64,000 nucleotides of DNA from Deltaproteobacteria bacterium. GTDB taxonomy: Bacteria; Myxococcota; JADLHZ01. The translations under genes and the position numbers were made by a program. The DNA lies in contig JADLHZ010000095.1 of NCBI GenBank assembly GCA_020848545.1, positions 19,123 through 83,122 on the forward strand, written 5' to 3'. Every line of letters starts with the position of its first letter. Position 1 is the first letter of the stretch. The notes under the pieces are model-generated. The model ran no database searches. It saw nothing but the letters and a program-made list of their open reading frames with translations, and was not told the DNA's origin. Positions 55,860 to 64,000 of this stretch are shown here, one piece after another.

Positions 55860-56822
55860 ATGCGGGCACGTCTGGGTCTCATTCTGCTCGTCGTCGCCTG
55901 CACGAAGAAGCCGATGGCCAAGCCTGATCCCGTCGCACACGCGACGCATCCGGCGCGCACCGTCGCTGCGCATCCGTTGGTCACCGCGAGCACGTTGAAC
56001 GATCGCCTCTCTGCCGCGCCGGCCGTGCTCGTCGCCTACTTGCAGGAGGAGAACGCGCTGCAGGGCTTCGCGCAGACGCCGCGGCCGCATGCGCTGAGCG
56101 CAGACGAGCGCCGCCTGGTCTCGGAAGCGCTAAAGACGCTTCCGGCCGAAGTCCTCCGCTTGGCATCGCGCGCGGTCGCCGCGATCTACTTCGTCGACGA
56201 TCTCGGCGGCACCGGCTGGACCGAGACGCTGCGCGACGATGCTCTGCGGCGGTCGATCATCGTGTTCGACGCGAGCGTGCTGAAGAAGCGCGCGAACGAT
56301 TGGGCGACTGACAAAGAACGAACGGTCTTTGCGCTCGGCGCGGACGTGCGCGTCCTGCTCGCGCCGGAGGAAGCAAACGCCGAGGGCTCGGCGTTTCGCT
56401 ACATCCTGCTGCACGAGCTCGGCCACGCGATCGGCACGCACACCCGGGCGTACCCGTCGGCCGAAGACACGCCCGAAGAGACGCCGTTCACCAAGCAGAG
56501 CTGGAGGCTCGAGGGCCGGACGTTCGTGCCCGTGCAGCGTTTGTGGCCCGCGCGCCTCGGATTCTACGGCACAGCGCCGCCGCTGCCGACGACCGACGTG
56601 CCGGCGGTCTACGCCAAGGTGAAGGAGAGCGCGTTTCCGTCGTTGTATGCGTGCGTCGGCGTAGAAGACGACTTCGCCGAAACGTTCGCGCTCTATGTGC
56701 ACACCGTGTTGATGAAGCTGCCGCACATCACCCTGGTCAGCGGCGACACCGCGATCATCGATTGTATGGAAGCGCCTCAGTGCAAGGAGAAGCGGGCGAT
56801 CGTGAGCGGATTGCTGCGTTAG
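55860..56822 (+). CDS. Zinc metallopeptidase-like lipoprotein
   Basis: 320 residues. A short signal ends in LLVVAC, a lipobox. The metal site HELGH is at 185-189 in LLHELGHAIGTHTRAYP, with a likely third ligand Glu274 in DDFAETFALYVH. About residues 30-100 are Pro/Ala-rich and helical. The family is not a common one; it resembles zincin-fold lipoproteins of this group. It starts without a gap after the barrel protein, so it is in the same operon and may trim or mature substrates with it. The stop is directly followed by the convergent SelO-like stop. Confidence 0.85.
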   Translation: MRARLGLILLVVACTKKPMAKPDPVAHATHPARTVAAHPLVTASTLNDRLSAAPAVLVAYLQEENALQGFAQTPRPHALSADERRLVSEALKTLPAEVLRLASRAVAAIYFVDDLGGTGWTETLRDDALRRSIIVFDASVLKKRANDWATDKERTVFALGADVRVLLAPEEANAEGSAFRYILLHELGHAIGTHTRAYPSAEDTPEETPFTKQSWRLEGRTFVPVQRLWPARLGFYGTAPPLPTTDVPAVYAKVKESAFPSLYACVGVEDDFAETFALYVHTVLMKLPHITLVSGDTAIIDCMEAPQCKEKRAIVSGLLR

Positions 56823-58952
56823 TCACTCCGGAACCGCGAACACGTAGCCGCTGAAGTTCTTCGCGCGATCCTTGATCCAGAACGCGCCGCGCTCGGCGTA
56901 GAACACCCCCTCCAAGCGGCCGACTTCGCTCGGCAGCATCGGGATGTCGAACACCAAAGCGTCGCCTTCGATCCGCGCCGGCGCTTCATGCGGGCCGCTC
57001 CGCCAATCGTCGGTCGTGAAGCGGTAGCGCAGGCCGGCGAGCTGATCCTCCGAGAGCACGGGCGCCCCGGCGATCGACGTGAGGCGCGCGCCGCCTTCGA
57101 CGCGTGACAGCGGCAGCGACACGCGCAAGGAGCGATCGTCGCCTTGGGCGCGCACGGCGTAGTCGATACCGGCGATCGTGCGCATCTGTGAGTCCGGGCC
57201 CTTCGTCGCGCCTTGCGTGAGCAAGCGATCGACCGAGCGCAGCGAATGTGTGATCGATGCGTCGACGGCGTCCTTGAACACGGTGGGATCGCTGCTGCGC
57301 TCGTACTCGGCGATCGCCGCGATCAGCTGCTCGTTGAGCCGCGCGCGGTACAAGCGATCGAGCGGCGCGTTCTCGAAGGCGGCGCGGTGCGTGACTTGGC
57401 GCTCGAACGCGCGCGGATCTTTGGCTTTGCCGCGCGCGAGGTCCATCAACTTCGCGTACGCCGCGACGAAGCGACCGCACAACTCGCGCACATGCGCCGG
57501 CATCGCGTCGTTCGCACCGCCAGCAAACACCGGCTGCAAGAGCTCGAACGCGCGCGCGGTGAGCGTCTCTTTATCGGCGCCGCTGAAGTACGTAAGCGGA
57601 AAATCTTTGAGCAGCGCGAACACGTCCACGACGGCGTCCCTCTCGCTCACCGTCTTGTCGGCGTCGGCGACCGGCACATGGCTGAGCTTGGCGAGCGCTT
57701 GCAGCACCTTCGGCAACTCTGTCGCCTTCGCGAGCTCGGTCGCGAGCGGCGGCGTCAGGCCGGTCGCGGCGACGAGCTGCACGTCGAGCGCGTCCTTGTA
57801 CGCCGCGTCGAGGAGCTTCTTCACGTCGAGCCCGGCCGCGTTGAGCCGCTTCTTCTCCTTCGCCGGCAGCGTGTTTCTGAGCGCGTCGTAGACGAACTGC
57901 AGCTCGCTCGCGCGGGCTTCGTGCTCGGCGCCGAACTTCGATCCGTGCGCGAGTACCCGGATCGGCGCTGTGCGCGGCTGCGCCGTCTGCGTGCCGAGAT
58001 CGAGCTGGCTGCCGTCGAGCTCGAGGTTCGATGTCGAGATCGCGCCGTGTAGCACGCGGTAGCGATACTGCTCGGCGGACGTGAGCGCGTGGCGGGCGAT
58101 CACTTTCTTCATCGTCGCCGCGAGATCCGGCACGCCGTTCTTCGAGACGAGATCGCCCGAGTCCTTCACGCCGCGCAGGAACGCGTCGACGCCGAAGGTG
58201 CCCGCGCCGAACAAGCTCGTCATCAAGTGCGCGGGCCGCAGCTGACGTCCGGCGCGAATGATCAGCGCGCGCTTCTCGTGCGTGCCGTCGGCCCACACCG
58301 TGCTGTCGCCGGCGTCGATCACTGCGACGACTTGCGTCGAGCCGTGGGTGAACAAGTTGTCGCCGACTTGGCCCCAGATCGCTTCGAGGAAGCCTTCGCG
58401 CATCGGCGCGCCGCCGTGGGTGTGCGTGAAGTCGTTGCCCTCGGTTTTCACGAGCGGCGTCTGACCGACGCCCTTGATGTGCAGGTTGCGGGTCGGCAGA
58501 AACGCGGCGCGGCCCGAGCCCTCGTTCTTCGCCATGCCGGTGCCTTTGTAGCGGTCGGCAAAGAGCGTCAGCGTCTCGCGCCCCGCCGGATCTTCACCGG
58601 GCTGCAGCACTCGAAACGCCAGCGCCGAGAGCAGCGCCTCTTCGAGCTCCTTGGTCATTTGCCGCGACTCCGGCACAGGAAAACCGAGCGACTTCGCGAG
58701 CTCGAAGTTCACCCACGCGATCTTGGCGGGGACGCGAACGGCCGGCACCTCGACGAAGCGTTCCTTGCCGAGCAGCGCGAACACTTTGGACGGTTCGTGC
58801 GCCCCGAAGCCGAGGCGCTGGGCGGAACGCGCGTCCGTGACGGCAGCCGGAGCGATTGGCGCAGCCGGGTCGACCTTGATCGCCGGTGTATTGGCGGCTG
58901 GGCCCGCCGCGGGCGTCGCGATGCGCGGACCGCCGGCGCGCGAGACGCTCAC
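56823..58952 (-). CDS. Divergent SelO-like pseudokinase (protein AMPylase family)
   Basis: 709 residues from GTG 58952, which overlaps the stop of the zinc-ribbon gene (GTGA). SelO-like blocks: NLHIKGVGQTPL with Lys160, GGAPMREGFLEAIWGQVGD, KRALIIRAGRQLRPAH, and HGAISTSNLELDGSQLDLG, where Asn309 and Asp318 are nine residues apart as in the Mg-binding N...D of SelO (HG....N........DYG). SelO binds ATP flipped and adenylylates proteins. The fit is by motif only, so call it divergent. N-terminal 70 residues are Ala/Pro-rich; the C-terminal 300 residues, helical then beta, have no parallel I know. No signal peptide. Confidence 0.72.
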   Translation of the reverse strand: MSVSRAGGPRIATPAAGPAANTPAIKVDPAAPIAPAAVTDARSAQRLGFGAHEPSKVFALLGKERFVEVPAVRVPAKIAWVNFELAKSLGFPVPESRQMTKELEEALLSALAFRVLQPGEDPAGRETLTLFADRYKGTGMAKNEGSGRAAFLPTRNLHIKGVGQTPLVKTEGNDFTHTHGGAPMREGFLEAIWGQVGDNLFTHGSTQVVAVIDAGDSTVWADGTHEKRALIIRAGRQLRPAHLMTSLFGAGTFGVDAFLRGVKDSGDLVSKNGVPDLAATMKKVIARHALTSAEQYRYRVLHGAISTSNLELDGSQLDLGTQTAQPRTAPIRVLAHGSKFGAEHEARASELQFVYDALRNTLPAKEKKRLNAAGLDVKKLLDAAYKDALDVQLVAATGLTPPLATELAKATELPKVLQALAKLSHVPVADADKTVSERDAVVDVFALLKDFPLTYFSGADKETLTARAFELLQPVFAGGANDAMPAHVRELCGRFVAAYAKLMDLARGKAKDPRAFERQVTHRAAFENAPLDRLYRARLNEQLIAAIAEYERSSDPTVFKDAVDASITHSLRSVDRLLTQGATKGPDSQMRTIAGIDYAVRAQGDDRSLRVSLPLSRVEGGARLTSIAGAPVLSEDQLAGLRYRFTTDDWRSGPHEAPARIEGDALVFDIPMLPSEVGRLEGVFYAERGAFWIKDRAKNFSGYVFAVPE

Positions 58953-59410
58953 GTGCCGTCCCAACGAAAGCCGCTCGGCCGCGGATCCCATGCGGGGCTG
59001 ACGGCGAAGCGGCGAAAGAGCGCCTTCGTTCCATCGACGGTGGCCGGGCTCGCGGCGCCGCAGGCTTTGCAGACGATCGCGAGCTTCGGCGCGCCGGATT
59101 GGACGGCGCTCAGCGCGGCGCCGCCCGGGACGCGCTGCTGGCACGCGGCGCAGCGCCAGCCGTTGGCGAGATCGAGTAGATACGTCGCGGCGTGGGCAGA
59201 CTCGGTGAGGTAGCGATCGATCTGTTGCGCAACGGCCTCGTCGCCTGCGGCGCGCAGGGCGGTGAGTAAGAAGTGGAGCGCGTTCTTCTCGCTCGCTTGG
59301 CGCTGATCCGGCGGCTGCGCGCGCGCGTCGTCGAGCATGCGCAGAGGCTCTTTGACGGCCTCGAGCAAGGCGGCCAAGCGGGCTTCGGGCGATGGGCGCG
59401 GATCAGCCAT
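58949..59410 (-). CDS. Small zinc-ribbon protein, partner of SelO-like gene
   Basis: 153 residues. The middle is helical (ALHFLLTALRAAGDEAVAQQID). The C-terminal part has two C-x-x-C pairs, CAACQQ and CKACGAAS, about 30 residues apart, a zinc-ribbon. It begins MADPRPSPEARLAALLEA with no signal peptide. Its stop overlaps the SelO-like start, so the two are translated together and may form a complex. The family is not recognised and function is unknown. Confidence 0.75.
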   Translation of the reverse strand: MADPRPSPEARLAALLEAVKEPLRMLDDARAQPPDQRQASEKNALHFLLTALRAAGDEAVAQQIDRYLTESAHAATYLLDLANGWRCAACQQRVPGGAALSAVQSGAPKLAIVCKACGAASPATVDGTKALFRRFAVSPAWDPRPSGFRWDGT

Positions 59411-59481
59411 ATCGCCTGCGTTATCGGGGAGGTGGTGGGTCCGCGGCGCCTAAAAGAGCCGCGATCGGGCAGGGATCGGGC

Positions 59482-60369
59482 CTATACGACCGAGAGCTTG
59501 GCGGCGCTTTTCGCAGCTTTGGCGAGGCCCTCGGCGGCTTTTCCGTTCGCGAAGCCCTGCACGATCGGGTCGTTCAGATAGGTGTCTGTGACGCGCCGTG
59601 GTTCGCGTGCCGGCAGCAGCGCCTTGGCCGCCTTCCAGCCGTAGGCGCTGACGATGGCGAACGCTTTTTCTGCGAGCGAGATCTCGGCGAGCGGGCGGTT
59701 GATGAGCCCGAGCCGCTGCAAGCGCAGCTCGTTCGCTCTGATCGTCGACTTCAAGAAGCCGGGCAGCTGCTTCAAGACCGGGTGATCGGACGGCATCACG
59801 CGGGCGATGCCGTTGGCGAGTTGCTCGACGGCGAACATGCTGACGAGCGCGAGCCCGAGGAGGCGGCTCTTCAAGCGCGGGTTCTTCGCCACGGCCTCCA
59901 TCGTGCGTTGCTCGCCGAACTCGACGTGGCGCTCTTCTTGTTTCACGGCGCGCTTCAAGATCGCGACGGCGTCGGCGTGGTCCAAGAGATCGATGATCGC
60001 GTAGAGCGCCATCAACACTTGGCCTTCGCCCATGGCCATCTCGATCATCACGTGCTCTTCGAAGCTCTGGCCCATCATGCCGGTCGCCAAGAAGCGCAGG
60101 GCGGCGTGCGGTTTTTTCGCCGGCTCGTCGAGCATGCGCAAGATCGCGAGGAAGTTGTCGACGTGCTGCATCTCCTCGACGGCTTGGCGGGCGAAGAAGC
60201 GCGCCGCGGCGAGGTCCGGCGCATCATATAGCCAGTGGCCGACCTGAATCCCGGTGACCTCGCCGTACAGACACTGGTTGAACGCCCAGCCGAGGAACTT
60301 CTTGTCGGCCACCGGGTCGAGGCGGGCGTCTTGGAAATCGTGAGACATTTCGGCACGGGTGAGCAGCAT
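59482..60369 (-). CDS. Ferritin-like di-iron protein
   Basis: 295 residues. I chose the ATG at 60369 (MLLTRAEMSHDF) because GGAGG lies 8 bases before it; a longer start at 60393 lacks a ribosome site. Four-helix-bundle iron motifs are present: YGEVTGIQVG, RQAVEEMQHVDN (E-x-x-H), FEEHVMIEMAMGE and KQEERHVEFGEQ (E-E-R-H). This is the pattern of ferritin-like oxidases and hydroxylases. The C-terminal third is a helical extension rich in Ala/Lys. Reaction unknown; it could be a lipid or aldehyde oxidase. It is divergent from the methionine sulfoxide reductase gene. Confidence 0.87.
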   Translation of the reverse strand: MLLTRAEMSHDFQDARLDPVADKKFLGWAFNQCLYGEVTGIQVGHWLYDAPDLAAARFFARQAVEEMQHVDNFLAILRMLDEPAKKPHAALRFLATGMMGQSFEEHVMIEMAMGEGQVLMALYAIIDLLDHADAVAILKRAVKQEERHVEFGEQRTMEAVAKNPRLKSRLLGLALVSMFAVEQLANGIARVMPSDHPVLKQLPGFLKSTIRANELRLQRLGLINRPLAEISLAEKAFAIVSAYGWKAAKALLPAREPRRVTDTYLNDPIVQGFANGKAAEGLAKAAKSAAKLSVV

Positions 60370-60465
60370 GTCTTGGTCCTCCGGAAGCGGCATCCAATCG
60401 TGCCCTTCGAGCGTAACCAGATTGCGCCGTTGTCGTAGCGATAGGCAAGGCCGGAGGTGGATGTG

Positions 60466-61491
60466 ATGCGATTTCTGACCTATGCCGTGGTCTTACTTTT
60501 TGGAGCGTGTGCGATGTCGAACGAGAGCAATGCTGCCGATCCGAAGTACAAGAAGCCGTCGAAGGAAGAGCTGAAGAAGAAGCTCACCGCCGAGCAGTTT
60601 CGCGTGACCCAGGAAGAGGGCACCGAGCCGCCGTTCAAGAACGAGTTCTGGGATCACCACAAGGCAGGCATCTACGTCGATGTGGTCACCGGCGAGCCCT
60701 TGTTCAGCTCGACCGACAAGTTCGATTCGGGGACCGGCTGGCCGAGCTTCACCAAGCCGATCGCGAAGGCGAACGTGACCGAGAAGACCGACTACAAGCT
60801 GCTGATGCCGCGGACCGAGGTGCGTTCGAAGAGCGGAGAGACGCACCTCGGGCACGTGTTCGATGACGGGCCGAAGCCGACCGGGATGCGCTACTGCATC
60901 AACTCTGCGGCGCTGCGCTTCGTGCCGGCGGAGAAGTTGGTGGAGGAGGGGTACGGCGAGTTTGCGGGCTTGTTCGGCGGGGCCGGGAAATCGGCCACGG
61001 CGACGAACAGAGCGACCGCGACTTTTGCCGGCGGCTGTTTCTGGGGAATGGAAGAGATCATCCGCAAGATCCCGGGCGTGCTCGAGACTGACGTTGGCTA
61101 CACCGGCGGCGCTTTGCCGAACGCGACCTACGATGACGTGAAGAAGGGCAAGAGTGGTCACGCCGAGAGCGTGCGCGTCGTCTACGATCCGGCGAAGGTG
61201 AGCTACGAGACTTTGCTCGAGTGGTTCTTCCGCATGCACGATCCGACGACCAAGAACCGCCAAGGCAACGACGTCGGCACGCAGTATCGATCGGCGATCT
61301 TCTACCACGACGAGGAGCAGAAGAAGATCGCCGAGGCGGTGAAGGCGAAGATCGACAAGGCCGGAAAGTGGAAGGCGCCGATCGTCACCGAGATCGTGGC
61401 AGCCGGGCAGTTTTATCGCGCCGAGGACTATCACCAAGACTACCTGGTGAAGAATCCCGGCGGGTACACGTGTCACTTCCTGCGCGATTGA
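60466..61491 (+). CDS. msrAB: MsrB-MsrA methionine sulfoxide reductase lipoprotein
   Basis: 341 residues from ATG 60466; GGAGG lies 8 bases upstream, so the nearer GTGs are less likely. A signal with lipobox LFGAC anchors it outside. MsrB comes first (about 35-165): [16 protein letters not shown] and [11 protein letters not shown] with catalytic Cys144. The zinc cysteines of many MsrBs are replaced by DVVTG and SKSGE, so it should be zinc-free. MsrA follows (about 180-341) with GGCFWGMEE and Cys191, GYTGG and [10 protein letters not shown]. It repairs both S- and R-methionine sulfoxide in envelope proteins. Reductant supply is not in the window, though the triple DsbA is. Confidence 0.95.
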   Translation: MRFLTYAVVLLFGACAMSNESNAADPKYKKPSKEELKKKLTAEQFRVTQEEGTEPPFKNEFWDHHKAGIYVDVVTGEPLFSSTDKFDSGTGWPSFTKPIAKANVTEKTDYKLLMPRTEVRSKSGETHLGHVFDDGPKPTGMRYCINSAALRFVPAEKLVEEGYGEFAGLFGGAGKSATATNRATATFAGGCFWGMEEIIRKIPGVLETDVGYTGGALPNATYDDVKKGKSGHAESVRVVYDPAKVSYETLLEWFFRMHDPTTKNRQGNDVGTQYRSAIFYHDEEQKKIAEAVKAKIDKAGKWKAPIVTEIVAAGQFYRAEDYHQDYLVKNPGGYTCHFLRD

Positions 61492-61505
61492 TCTAAGACG
61501 GCGCC

Positions 61506-61919
61506 ATGCCTGAGCTCGCGTTCCCTCTCGTCGGCTTCGTGTTGTGGACGGTCGTTCTCCTCTCCGCGATGCTGCTCTGGCGCGGCGTCACGATCCTGAA
61601 GGGCGAGCGCAAGATCCACGAGTTCCCTTCGGGCGAGCACCACGGGCCGGACATGTACTGGCGCATGAACCGCGCACACTTGAACGCGCTCGAAAACCTA
61701 CCCATGTTCGTCGCGGTCGTGGTGGCGGCGATGCTCACGGGGGCGAGCAACCCCGTGCTCGTCACGGCCGCATGGGTCGCGTTCTACGCGCGCGTCGGTC
61801 AATCGCTCGTCCACATCGCCTTTCACAACCAGATCTCGGTGACTATTCGCTTCACCTTCTTCATCGCGCAGATCGCGGCGTTTGCTTACATGGGCCTCGT
61901 GATCCTCCGCGTTTTGTAG
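61506..61919 (+). CDS. MAPEG family membrane protein
   Basis: 137 residues with four membrane helices, the MAPEG pattern. RMNRAHLNALENLPMFVAVV is the typical E-N-L-P/R-A-H segment of the second helix. Members in bacteria are glutathione S-transferase-like or of unknown function. It lies 14 bp after msrAB in the same direction, so both may be expressed together for oxidative-stress defence. Confidence 0.88.
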   Translation: MPELAFPLVGFVLWTVVLLSAMLLWRGVTILKGERKIHEFPSGEHHGPDMYWRMNRAHLNALENLPMFVAVVVAAMLTGASNPVLVTAAWVAFYARVGQSLVHIAFHNQISVTIRFTFFIAQIAAFAYMGLVILRVL

Positions 61920-61976
61920 GCTCCAGCGCCGGACCTTTCTGGCGGCCGCTGCCAGCGCGGGTTACCCTGGCTTGTG

Positions 61977-62990
61977 ATGACGAGCGACGGTGACGGCGAA
62001 ATCGGTGGCGAAGCGCTGAGCGAAGAACGCTTGAGCACGCTCGGGCTCCTCGCGGGCGGCGTGTTGCACGAGATCGCGAGCCCGCTGACGGCGCTGAACC
62101 TGACCCTGATGCGCCTCGACGACGATCTCGCGCGCGATGACTCCGCGTCGGCGAAGCAGCAACTCGATGCGGCGCAAGCGATGGTCGGCGTGCTCATCGA
62201 CATCGTGCGCGACATGCGGACGCTCACGCACGGCGGCAGCGAGCTCGCCGTCGTCGACGTCGCCGAGGTGATCCGATCGGCGGCACGCATCGCCGAGCCG
62301 AGCCTGAAGAAGCGCGCCCGCGTCGAGCTCGACCTGAAGGACGGCATCACCATCGCGGCGGTGCCGGGGTTGCTCGCGCAGGTGATCGTCAACTTTCTGG
62401 TGAACGCCGCCCAAGCGATGCCGCCGGCAAAGCAGGGGCTCATCCGCATCAGCGCCCGCGTCGACGGCGCGCACGTTCGCATCGAAGTCGCCGACGACGG
62501 CGAGGGCATCCCAGACGCGCTGCTGGCGCGCATCTTCGAGCCGTTCTACACGAGCAAGCCAGAAGGCGAGGGCACCGGCCTCGGCCTCGCGATCTGTCAG
62601 GCGATCGTGCGCCAGCACCAAGGCGAGATCCGCGCCGCGTCGGAGCTCGGGCGCGGCACCACGATGACGGTGCTCTTGCCGCACGCCACGCCCGCGGCGG
62701 AGGCGTCGGCGTTGCGCGAGCAGCTCCGCACGCGCGCGTTGCTGGAAGCGCGCCGCTTCTTTCGCCAGCACGTCATCCGTCAGGCCGCGCCCTTGGAGCT
62801 CAGCGCCGTCTCGCAAGGCGAGATCGTGCGCATGCTGCGTGTGCTCGAGGTGCTCGCCGAGGATCCGGCGACCTGCGGCATCTTCTACGATCTCATCACG
62901 CTCGAGCCGGGCTGGAACCGAGAGGCGTTCAGCGACAATGAAGCGCAGCTCTTCGTGCGCATGGTGCGGGAGCTCTTGAATGCGGTTTGA
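61977..62990 (+). CDS. Soluble sensor histidine kinase
   Basis: 337 residues; GTG 61974 and ATG 61977 are adjacent possible starts. No membrane helix. The H-box LAGGVLHEIASPLTALNL has His31. N-box FLVNAAQAM, G1 ADDGEGIPD, F-box FEPFYTSKPEG and G2 GTGLGLAICQ make a complete HATPase. Residues 245-337 are an extra helical tail of unknown role. No receiver domain or response regulator is adjacent. The 3' end overlaps the PAS-DUF4388 gene by 11 bases, so that protein may supply the signal to it or be its output. Confidence 0.93.
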   Translation: MTSDGDGEIGGEALSEERLSTLGLLAGGVLHEIASPLTALNLTLMRLDDDLARDDSASAKQQLDAAQAMVGVLIDIVRDMRTLTHGGSELAVVDVAEVIRSAARIAEPSLKKRARVELDLKDGITIAAVPGLLAQVIVNFLVNAAQAMPPAKQGLIRISARVDGAHVRIEVADDGEGIPDALLARIFEPFYTSKPEGEGTGLGLAICQAIVRQHQGEIRAASELGRGTTMTVLLPHATPAAEASALREQLRTRALLEARRFFRQHVIRQAAPLELSAVSQGEIVRMLRVLEVLAEDPATCGIFYDLITLEPGWNREAFSDNEAQLFVRMVRELLNAV

Positions 62991-63945
62991 CGGGAGCGAA
63001 GCGCAGCTCAGCATGCTGCGAGAGATCGCCGAGAGCCTGAGCGACCCCGTGTTCCTCGTCGATAAGGCGTTCAACGTTTGGTACTCGAACCGCGCCTTCG
63101 AACAAGCCGCCGGCGTTCGCATGAGCAGCAAGCGCTACAAGGACGCGCCGTGCTACGAGCTCTTGGGCCTCAGCATCTGCAAGAGCAACTGCGTGATGAA
63201 GCAGGCGACGAGCGCGCAGAAGAACATCCGCCTCGCCGAGATCGCCGGACTGAACGCGGGCGGCGAGAAGAAGAACTTTCACATCAACGCGATCCCGCTG
63301 GAGAACGCCCAGGGCAACGCGTTTGGCGCGCTGATCTTCTTGCGCGACGTCACCGCCGAGACCGAGGTGCACGAGAAGTACAAGCAGCTCGTGACGAAGA
63401 ACAGCCACATTGCGCTCTCCGGCGCGATCGAGTCGGGCAACGTGGTCGATGTGCTGCAGCTGTTCATGTTCCTGCAAAAGACCGGCGAGCTCATGCTGAA
63501 GCACACGGAAGGGATCGTCGGCCACTTGTTCTTCGAGAACGGCCGCATCGTCGGCGCCGTGCTGCTCGACGGCGGCACGCGGGTCGAAGCGGAGAAGGCG
63601 TTCGATCGCATGATCGGGTGGCAGTCCGGAACGTTCTCGTTTCGCCGGGAGCGCACGATCGAGCCGGCGATCGCGATTGCGGGCTCGACCGACTTTCTCC
63701 TGATGGACGCGGTTCGCGAGCGCGACGAGCTCGGCGCGCGGCCGCCGATCGATCGATCGGTGACGGTGCGGCTCGTGCGTGCGCCGACAGCCGAAGACGA
63801 GCTCGGTCCAGTGCCGCTCAAGCTGTGTGACGCGCTGGTCGCGCCGGCGACGATCGGAGCGCTGCTCGCGGGCTCGCTCGAGAGCGACGCACGGCTGCTG
63901 AACGCGCTGCACCTGCTGAAGGAAAAAGGGATCGTCGCGTTTTGA
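62980..63945 (+). CDS. PAS-DUF4388 signalling protein
   Basis: 321 residues. A PAS domain (about 12-130) contains FNVWYSNRAFEQAAG and a cysteine cluster (CYELLGLSICKSNC), as in PAS domains of deltaproteobacterial regulators. DUF4388 follows (about 140-235: ALSGAIESGNVVDVLQLFMFL, GHLFFENGRIVGAVLL). The C-terminal 75 residues are helical (LLNALHLLKEKGIVAF). There is no catalytic or DNA-binding domain, so it is probably an adaptor or ligand reader for the coupled kinase. No membrane segment. Confidence 0.88.
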   Translation: MRFDGSEAQLSMLREIAESLSDPVFLVDKAFNVWYSNRAFEQAAGVRMSSKRYKDAPCYELLGLSICKSNCVMKQATSAQKNIRLAEIAGLNAGGEKKNFHINAIPLENAQGNAFGALIFLRDVTAETEVHEKYKQLVTKNSHIALSGAIESGNVVDVLQLFMFLQKTGELMLKHTEGIVGHLFFENGRIVGAVLLDGGTRVEAEKAFDRMIGWQSGTFSFRRERTIEPAIAIAGSTDFLLMDAVRERDELGARPPIDRSVTVRLVRAPTAEDELGPVPLKLCDALVAPATIGALLAGSLESDARLLNALHLLKEKGIVAF

Positions 63946-64000
63946 GGCGCCGGCCCTTATAGCAAATACTGGACACCGCAGCCGCGCTTGCTACCGTTTG
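63946..64000. other. 3' edge, non-coding
   Basis: The last 55 bases hold no gene start, hairpin or promoter that I can support. Confidence 0.5.

Noticed and set aside
60370..60393. Longer start of the ferritin-like protein
   Set aside because: The GGAGG ribosome site lies inside this segment, 8 bases before the internal ATG at 60369.

Overview
The window is 64 kb of dense, GC-rich bacterial chromosome with no stretch over about 300 bases lacking a gene. Third codon positions are strongly G/C. There are many Sec lipoproteins, FHA and DUF4388 domains, a MopE-like cysteine-rich lipoprotein, very large multidomain proteins, and an F1 ATP synthase operon (b', b, delta, alpha, gamma, beta, epsilon) separated from a and c. 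This combination points to a free-living Myxococcota or related deltaproteobacterial lineage; that placement is inference from gene content, with no rRNA in the window to confirm it. I found no tRNA, rRNA, IS element, prophage or CRISPR array. Layout: 1-3111 carries a cut-off exported protein and a lipoprotein. 3101-9364 holds household genes (EVE protein, DgkA-type kinase, DUF885 peptidase, PhoD phosphatase, YgiQ radical SAM). 9411-23539 is the accessory-looking block: a minus-strand operon of metallophosphoesterase, 1097-residue Fic protein and two small proteins, then a 2796-residue giant protein with an overlapping 198-residue partner. The giant ends in a toxin-like module, a nucleotidyltransferase-like motif and a 2H phosphoesterase motif pair. 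23666-29655 is the ATP synthase operon, with a large potential RNA stem between atpF and atpH. 29820-38030 has a small ORF behind a palindrome, a NUDIX enzyme, a Pit phosphate permease with its DUF47 partner, a MopE-like lipoprotein and a TRAP transporter (P, Q, M). 38045-42999 has miaA, a proline-tract outer-membrane-type protein, a DUF4388/TPR membrane protein, a 7Fe ferredoxin and prephenate dehydratase. 43006-48745 looks like an export module: a PqqD-like/M50 membrane protease with a lipoyl-like tail, an FHA-FHA-TM-HlyD adaptor, and a triple DsbA-like protein on the opposite strand. After a long GC hairpin, 48956-56822 could be one operon: gshB, a PocR/Fis-HTH regulator, an alpha/beta hydrolase with a CTG start, a phosphoesterase lipoprotein, a zincin/beta-propeller/barrel surface protein and a zincin lipoprotein. 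56823-59410 is a divergent SelO-like pseudokinase with a zinc-ribbon partner. 59482-63945 has a ferritin-like protein, an MsrB-MsrA lipoprotein, a MAPEG protein and a soluble histidine kinase overlapping a PAS-DUF4388 protein. Genes are tightly packed. Same-strand neighbours repeatedly overlap by NTGA (ATGA, GTGA, TTGA and, I propose, CTGA), and convergent pairs repeatedly share their stop codons. The candidates most worth following are the giant effector-like protein, the Fic operon, the FHA-HlyD/M50 exporter, the SelO-like pair and the atpF-atpH structured spacer.
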